From an uncultured Bacteroidales bacterium (GTDB lineage: Bacteria > Bacteroidota > Bacteroidia > Bacteroidales > UBA932), in the NCBI GenBank assembly GCA_900545245.1, contig UQYV01000011.1, forward strand, positions 16,003 through 80,002: a stretch of 64,000 nt of DNA. Reading direction: 5' to 3'. Below, piece by piece: positions 60,105-64,000 of the stretch. The notes under the pieces were generated by a model. It was not told the DNA's origin. It saw only the letters and a program-made list of their open reading frames with translations, and ran no database searches. Every line of letters starts with the position of its first letter. The stretch's first letter is position 1. The translations under genes and the position numbers were made by a program.

Positions 60105-61460
60105 ATGGGCATATACAAATTTCTCAGAATAAGCCGTCCGGCGGCCTTTCAAGTGCCGGAACAGGAAATTGAGCAGACTTACAGGAAAGTGCGCCGAAGC
60201 ACATTTGTTGGAGTTACGGCCGGTTACAGCCTCTACTATGTGTGCCGCATGAGCCTCAGTGTGGTGAAGCAGCCTCTGATTGACGGGGATGTTCTGACTG
60301 CCGGAGAACTCGGTCTCATCGGGTCGGGACTTCTTCTAATCTACGCCTTCGGGAAGTTTATCAACGGATTCATCGCTGACTACTGCAATATCCGTAGATT
60401 TATGGGCACGGGTTTGCTTCTGTCTTCAGTCATAAATCTGATAATCGCCATACTCGGCATATCCACGGAATACATCTCCCACAGTGCGCTCTTCGTCTCG
60501 TCCCTGCTTCTTTGGGGAGCTAACGGATGGTTCCAGTCCATGGGCCCTGCTCCCGGAGTCATAAGCTTGTCTCGCTGGTTTCCACAGTCGCGTCGAGGGA
60601 CTTTCTATAGCATATTCTGCACGAGCCCGTACATCGGCGAGTTCATTTCATTCGTTATGATTGCCGCTGTCGTTGCCGCCTGGAGTTGGGAATGGGGATT
60701 CCTGCTCGCTGCACTCATCGGTTTTGCGGGCTCCCTGATCATCTTCCTGACAGTCAAAGACACACCGGAGAGCTGCGGACTTCCTTCCGTTCAGAAGCTT
60801 TCCGGAGAGGAAATGAAACCTGAAGATTCTATGAGGACGCTGAGCCTTCAGAAACGGGTGTTGAGACATCCGGGGATATGGATTATCGCGGCGTCTTCCG
60901 CATTCATCTATATAACGAAATATGCCATAACGGGTTGGGGCGTGCTTTTTCTCCAGAAGGCGAAACTGTTTTCGCTTGAGAAGGCTTCGAGCATCATCGC
61001 TGTCGCAGCGCTTGTCGGCGGACTGGTCGGGACAGTCTCCGCAGGATGGATTTCGGACAGGCTTTTTAAGGGTGACAGGATGCGTCCGGCCCTGCTTTCG
61101 GGACTTCTTGGAATCGTGATGCTGTCGCTTTTCCTTTTCACCGGGGGCGGATTTGTGTTGAACACTGTCTATGTGGCTGTGTTCAATTTCGCGATGGGTG
61201 AACTCTACTGCATTGTGGCGGGACTTATGGCAATTGACATCGTGCCGCGCAAGGCCACTGGAGCAGCCCTCGGAGTTGTCGGCGTGTCAAGCTATGTGGC
61301 GGCCGCAATTCAGGACATCGCGAGCGGCTACCTCATTCAGGAGAACGGAAGTGACTTCACTGCCGTGTCTGTTTTCTGGATTGTTGCGGCATTTCTGGCA
61401 ACTTTGCTTCCGGTTCTTAACTGGAACAAGATGAAACGGCGTTCCCGGGACTCAAAATAG
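60105..61460 (+). CDS. MFS organophosphate:phosphate antiporter (GlpT/UhpT type)
   Basis: 451 residues with about twelve membrane segments. The N-terminal region (GYSLYYVCRMSLSVVKQPLIDGDVLTAGELGLIGSGLLLIYAFGKFINGFIADY) follows the OPA family, including the arginine just after YYVCRMS that binds the substrate phosphate. GANGWFQSMGPAPGVISLSRWFP and the C-terminal domain (KYAITGWGVLFLQK) support this. It would exchange glycerol-3-phosphate or hexose phosphate for inorganic phosphate. It is convergent with the M16 gene, only two bases apart, with no terminator. Confidence 0.9.
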   Translation: MGIYKFLRISRPAAFQVPEQEIEQTYRKVRRSTFVGVTAGYSLYYVCRMSLSVVKQPLIDGDVLTAGELGLIGSGLLLIYAFGKFINGFIADYCNIRRFMGTGLLLSSVINLIIAILGISTEYISHSALFVSSLLLWGANGWFQSMGPAPGVISLSRWFPQSRRGTFYSIFCTSPYIGEFISFVMIAAVVAAWSWEWGFLLAALIGFAGSLIIFLTVKDTPESCGLPSVQKLSGEEMKPEDSMRTLSLQKRVLRHPGIWIIAASSAFIYITKYAITGWGVLFLQKAKLFSLEKASSIIAVAALVGGLVGTVSAGWISDRLFKGDRMRPALLSGLLGIVMLSLFLFTGGGFVLNTVYVAVFNFAMGELYCIVAGLMAIDIVPRKATGAALGVVGVSSYVAAAIQDIASGYLIQENGSDFTAVSVFWIVAAFLATLLPVLNWNKMKRRSRDSK

Positions 61461-61462
61461 TA

Positions 61463-62785
61463 TTATAAATATATCAGTTTTGAAAGACGGGCGGGGCTGA
61501 GGATGTCGGAGGCGGCTCTTTGCAGGTCGGCTGCGCTGACTGCATCGATTTTTCGTCGAACTGCATCGTCGTCCTGGATGGCGCCGAAGGCGTTGAGGCT
61601 CTTGCACATTGACAGCGCCTGGCTTTCGCTGTTTTCAGAGGAGATGGCGAGTTGTCCCTCGAATTGTTTCTTGGCCTCTTTCAGTTTCTCGTCCGGGAGG
61701 AGCGTCTCGCAGAGTTTGTGGAATTCGTCGCCTATCACCCTGACGCAGTCTTCGAGCCTGTCCCGGTCGCAGCCGAAGCAGACGGCCATGATGCCGGTGT
61801 CGGCGTACTGGCTGTAGTTGCATTCGACGTTATAGACCCAGCCGTTCTTTTCCCGAAGGACTGAATTCAGTATGGAATTGGTGGCCGGACCACCGAGGAT
61901 ATTGGCCATCAGAGCCGCTGTTATGCGTTCTTTCTCGCGGTAGAGCGACGGGGCAGTGGCGCCGATGATGCAGTTCGCCTGATGGCTGTGGCGGTTTATT
62001 GTCTTGTCGAAAACGTTGCCGGCGAATTCGGCTGTCTGCAGCATGGCATTGTTTGAAGCCGGAGGAACGATGTCGCTGCCTGCACTGCTGGCGGGCTTTA
62101 CACTTTCTCCTGCTGCCGTCACACCGCATTCGGCCGGAAAGTATTCACTGACAAGCCTCTCTATCATTGCCGCTGTCTCGTCCTCCGGAAGAGGGGCGAC
62201 CACAGAAAAGGCAATCCTCTCGGGGACAAAGAATGTCCTTACATATTTCCGGAGTTCGTCAGTCGAAATTTTCCTTACCGATGAAGGGGTCCCGAGCACG
62301 CGCCCGCTGAGCGGATGTCCCTCGAACAGAAGACTTTCGAAACGATCATATATGTCATCGGCGGGCGAGTCTTTGTAGCCGGCAATCTCGTCGGTGACCA
62401 CGGTTTTCTCCACCTCAATCTCGTCTTCGGGAAAGGTGGCACGCGTTGCCATCTCCATCAACAGTCCGGCAGCCTTCTCGATGTCTTCTTTCAGCACTGT
62501 CGCATGCAGGACAATCTCCTCCTTGGTCGTGTAGGCATTAAGCTCTCCTCCGAGGCGTTCGAGGTAACTGTTTATCACTGTGGAGCTCTTGGTCTCCGTC
62601 CCCTTGAAAAGCGTGTGCTCTACGAAATGGGCAGTACCGGAATGGAATTTCCCCGCAGACTTTTCCCATCCGCGCACATCCTCCTCTCTCGTTCCGCAGC
62701 GCACGCTCAATGCGCAGCATGCGACACGTTTACCCTCACGGAGCACTGCATACCTCAACCCGTTTTCAGCCTTTGAAACTATCAT
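61463..62785 (-). CDS. M16-family zinc peptidase
   Basis: 440 residues from MIVSKAENGLRYAVLREG (start 62785). The inverted zinc motif HFVEH is at 53-57 and the distal ligand glutamate in VVTDEIAGYKD (Glu 133). The pair of M16 lobes is present: the active one at residues about 1-190, and the inactive C-terminal one (HQANCIIGATAPSLYREKERITAALMANILGGP). There is no signal peptide, so it is likely cytoplasmic or processed by another route. Such 50-kDa proteins are often mitochondrial-processing-peptidase-like. A hydrophilic insertion (about residues 230-260) links the lobes. Its leader passes through a series of palindromes (62827-62940). Confidence 0.9.
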   Translation of the reverse strand: MIVSKAENGLRYAVLREGKRVACCALSVRCGTREEDVRGWEKSAGKFHSGTAHFVEHTLFKGTETKSSTVINSYLERLGGELNAYTTKEEIVLHATVLKEDIEKAAGLLMEMATRATFPEDEIEVEKTVVTDEIAGYKDSPADDIYDRFESLLFEGHPLSGRVLGTPSSVRKISTDELRKYVRTFFVPERIAFSVVAPLPEDETAAMIERLVSEYFPAECGVTAAGESVKPASSAGSDIVPPASNNAMLQTAEFAGNVFDKTINRHSHQANCIIGATAPSLYREKERITAALMANILGGPATNSILNSVLREKNGWVYNVECNYSQYADTGIMAVCFGCDRDRLEDCVRVIGDEFHKLCETLLPDEKLKEAKKQFEGQLAISSENSESQALSMCKSLNAFGAIQDDDAVRRKIDAVSAADLQRAASDILSPARLSKLIYL

Positions 62786-62826
62786 TCCTCGTGGTGTTTT
62801 ACATCTGCCGTTATCCCATGAGGGTG

Positions 62827-62940
62827 ACAAAAAGTCTTTTGTTCCCCCTCCTCCGGACTTCCTACCCCCCCCGCAGACTAACGTCTGCGACCCCTATTAG
62901 GGGTATCTCGCGCCCCGGCGCGGTCCCTTCGGGACTTTTT
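62827..62940. repeat. Series of five palindromes between the M16 gene and its upstream neighbour
   Basis: In order: ACAAAA/TTTTGT (62827-62842), GCAGAC/GTCTGC (62873-62888), ACCCCTA/TAGGGGT (62890-62904), CGCGCC/GGCGCG (62909-62922) and GTCCC/GGGAC (62923-62935) with TTTTT after it. The last four follow without gaps. They are G/C-rich and would form a row of stems in either strand's RNA. The last one is a good plus-strand terminator, though no plus-strand gene ends here. Confidence 0.75.
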
Positions 62941-62950
62941 AGTCGGCCCC

Positions 62951-63829
62951 CTATCTTCTTATCGCCGCGAGTTTATTGAACTCCGAGGCTATGAAGCCAC
63001 AATCTCCATTACGCCCGACACTCTGTTTCTTGAAATAGTAGAGTTTGTGGTCACCGGCACCGAAGAGCATCTTGTAGCAGTAGGAACCGAATTCCGGATT
63101 GCTCGGAGCCACCGTGTAGGAAACCACGCAGTTCGTGTCTCCCGTGCCGAGCAGTTCGTCTGCCTCGTCATCATCCACAATCTCGATGCCAGCTGCAAGA
63201 GCCTTTTCCCGCACTGTCTCCGGCATCTTCGGAGACACGTCACCGCTCGCGAAGACAACCTTCTTTCCGGCGGTCCCGCTGAGGCCTAGGGCATATTTCC
63301 CGAGCCCGGCATAGCCCACACGGTCGTCAGTCATTGATTTCTGGATGTAGCCCTGCATCGCACCTATGATGTATGGCAGGAAATCGAACTCGCGTCCGCT
63401 CGGCATTTGTGCCGCCCTCACAGGAAACGTGCATGCCTCCAACATCTCGTCAATGCCCTTTTCAGCATCCTTGCCGCCCTTGACGACTGTCAGAAACTCA
63501 ATTCCGGGTTCGGATTCCTTCTTGAATTGGGACTTGCTCAAAATCATAAAATAGAAGTCCGGATTGGTCTTGTTCGCCTCGAAATCGTCCAGTGTGCAGA
63601 ACTCGTAGGGCGAAATCCTCCACTCTGAGCTTATCTCGTCCTGAAGCACATTGTCAATCATAGGATTGCCAGTGAGCACGACCTTCATTATCTTTTCCGG
63701 AAAGTCTCCGATTTTCATCTTTTTCGTATTGATCTGAGCCTGTGCACAAGCCTCAGGCGCCAAGTTTATCGACATCAGCGCTCCCGTCGCGAAAGCCGCA
63801 ACCAACGAAATAATTCTTCTTATTTCCAT
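62951..63829 (-). CDS. Secreted protein of unknown function
   Basis: 292 residues from MEIRRIISLVAAFATGALM (start 63829; a longer frame to 63871 exists). A signal peptide ends APEACAQAQ, so the product is periplasmic or outer-membrane-associated. The mature part has a regular alternation of strands and helices (FPEKIMKVVLTGNPMIDNVLQDEI, FYFMILSKSQF, LTVVKGGKDAEKGIDEM, VVFASGDVSPKMPETVREKALAAG). The presence of an SGTAGKKVVFAS strand and an acidic segment DDDEADELLG is noted, but I do not recognise a family. The upstream 28-base repeat and the end of another reading frame lie within 80 bases. Confidence 0.75.
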   Translation of the reverse strand: MEIRRIISLVAAFATGALMSINLAPEACAQAQINTKKMKIGDFPEKIMKVVLTGNPMIDNVLQDEISSEWRISPYEFCTLDDFEANKTNPDFYFMILSKSQFKKESEPGIEFLTVVKGGKDAEKGIDEMLEACTFPVRAAQMPSGREFDFLPYIIGAMQGYIQKSMTDDRVGYAGLGKYALGLSGTAGKKVVFASGDVSPKMPETVREKALAAGIEIVDDDEADELLGTGDTNCVVSYTVAPSNPEFGSYCYKMLFGAGDHKLYYFKKQSVGRNGDCGFIASEFNKLAAIRR

Positions 63830-63873
63830 ATTCTTTCCTCCATAATTTTTTATTCTATTTTCGCATTTCATAT

Positions 63874-63901
63874 AGAAACCTTCAAAAAATAACCTGCATC
63901 A
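63874..63901 (-). repeat. 28-base exact repeat, copy 2
   Basis: Reverse complement of 55024-55051, identical over all 28 bases. It lies between the secreted-protein gene and the fragment at the window edge. Confidence 0.9.
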
Positions 63902-63907
63902 TCTTTT

Positions 63908-64000
63908 TCATTCTTTTCGGTCTATATTTATTTTCTCATCAGTCATGTACCTCCAGTACACTCCTTCTTCCAAAAGAAATCTATACTCGAAAATAATTGA
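63908..64000 (-). CDS. C-terminal end of an unrecognised reading frame at the window edge (also copy 3 of the second repeat)
   Basis: On the minus strand the frame is open to the window edge and reads FEYRFLLEEGVYWRYM, TDEKINIDRKE, then a TGA at 63908-63910. About 70 bases of it match 7435-7505 at roughly 80 per cent. It may be a true gene end, of which the two segments at 7343-7505 are decayed copies, or a non-coding structured repeat. The sequence beyond the window would settle this. Confidence 0.45.
   Translation of the reverse strand, partial: SIIFEYRFLLEEGVYWRYMTDEKINIDRKE

Noticed and set aside
63908..63960. Hammerhead-ribozyme-like CTGATGAG ... CGAAA on the minus strand
   Set aside because: The second helix cannot form beyond one pair and the other two copies of the repeat lack the CTGA core, so the match is accidental.
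1..64000. tRNA genes, CRISPR arrays, prophage or insertion-sequence genes
   Set aside because: I looked for T-loop motifs, regularly spaced repeats, integrases and transposases and found none that could be supported.

Overview
The window is a chromosomal stretch of a strict or facultative anaerobe of the phylum Bacteroidota, order Bacteroidales. The evidence is two SusC/SusD outer-membrane loci with lipobox lipoproteins, the Bacteroidota-typical families DUF4843, PKD-like lipoprotein and DUF3127, oxygen-independent ribonucleotide reductase NrdDG, and promoters of the Bacteroidota type (-33 TTTG, about 19-20 bases, -7 TAnnTTTG) in front of many genes. I cannot fix the family or genus from the sequence alone. 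No tRNA, rRNA, CRISPR array, prophage or insertion sequence was seen.

Layout. 1-5530: the end of a SusC gene, then SusD, a DUF4843 lipoprotein, a PKD-like lipoprotein and a fimbrillin-like lipoprotein, closed by a terminator. 5570-14464: a CBM9-like protein, a CDF metal transporter, recJ, lysS, a HAD hydrolase, a CpXC protein, a U32 peptidase-family protein and an orphan MazE-like antitoxin. 14593-22586: murA, then a second SUS locus whose SusC is split by a one-base frameshift at a run of seven G. 22629-32406: O-methyltransferase, nrdG, nrdD, a MATE transporter, a lipoprotein-type peptide deformylase, two DUF4143-type ATPases and an MBL hydrolase. 32570-40159: deoxynucleoside kinase, acyl-CoA ligase, a sugar transporter with its ROK kinase, miaA, a pRiA4b ORF-3-like protein and an IMPACT-family protein. 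40237-44983: serC, serA, a DUF1015 protein and a glycerol-1-phosphate dehydrogenase, tightly packed as one operon. 45187-55026: DUF3127, FKBP isomerase, recQ, a DUF308 membrane protein, dnaG, metG and murB. 55059-64000: an ATPase, a DUF2442 protein, rsgA, a second MATE transporter, a CYTH protein, an organophosphate-type MFS transporter, an M16 peptidase, a secreted protein of unknown function and the edge of one more reading frame.

The most unusual feature is not a gene. A family of imperfect palindromes of about 60-125 bp occurs at least eight times. Every copy abuts the stop codon of a gene and points the same way as that gene. The outer arms of the complete copies differ from copy to copy yet remain complementary within each copy, in some cases mirroring the last codons of the host gene. 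This looks like a dispersed 3'-end RNA element (terminator or stabiliser). A second repeated segment, at 7343-7505 and again at 63908-63988, may be coding debris or another structured element.

Functional links: the SUS loci import oligomers across the outer membrane. The sugar MFS transporter and ROK kinase import and phosphorylate a hexose. serC/serA make serine from 3-phosphoglycerate. recJ, recQ, dnaG and the SSB-tailed DUF3127 protein serve DNA replication and repair.
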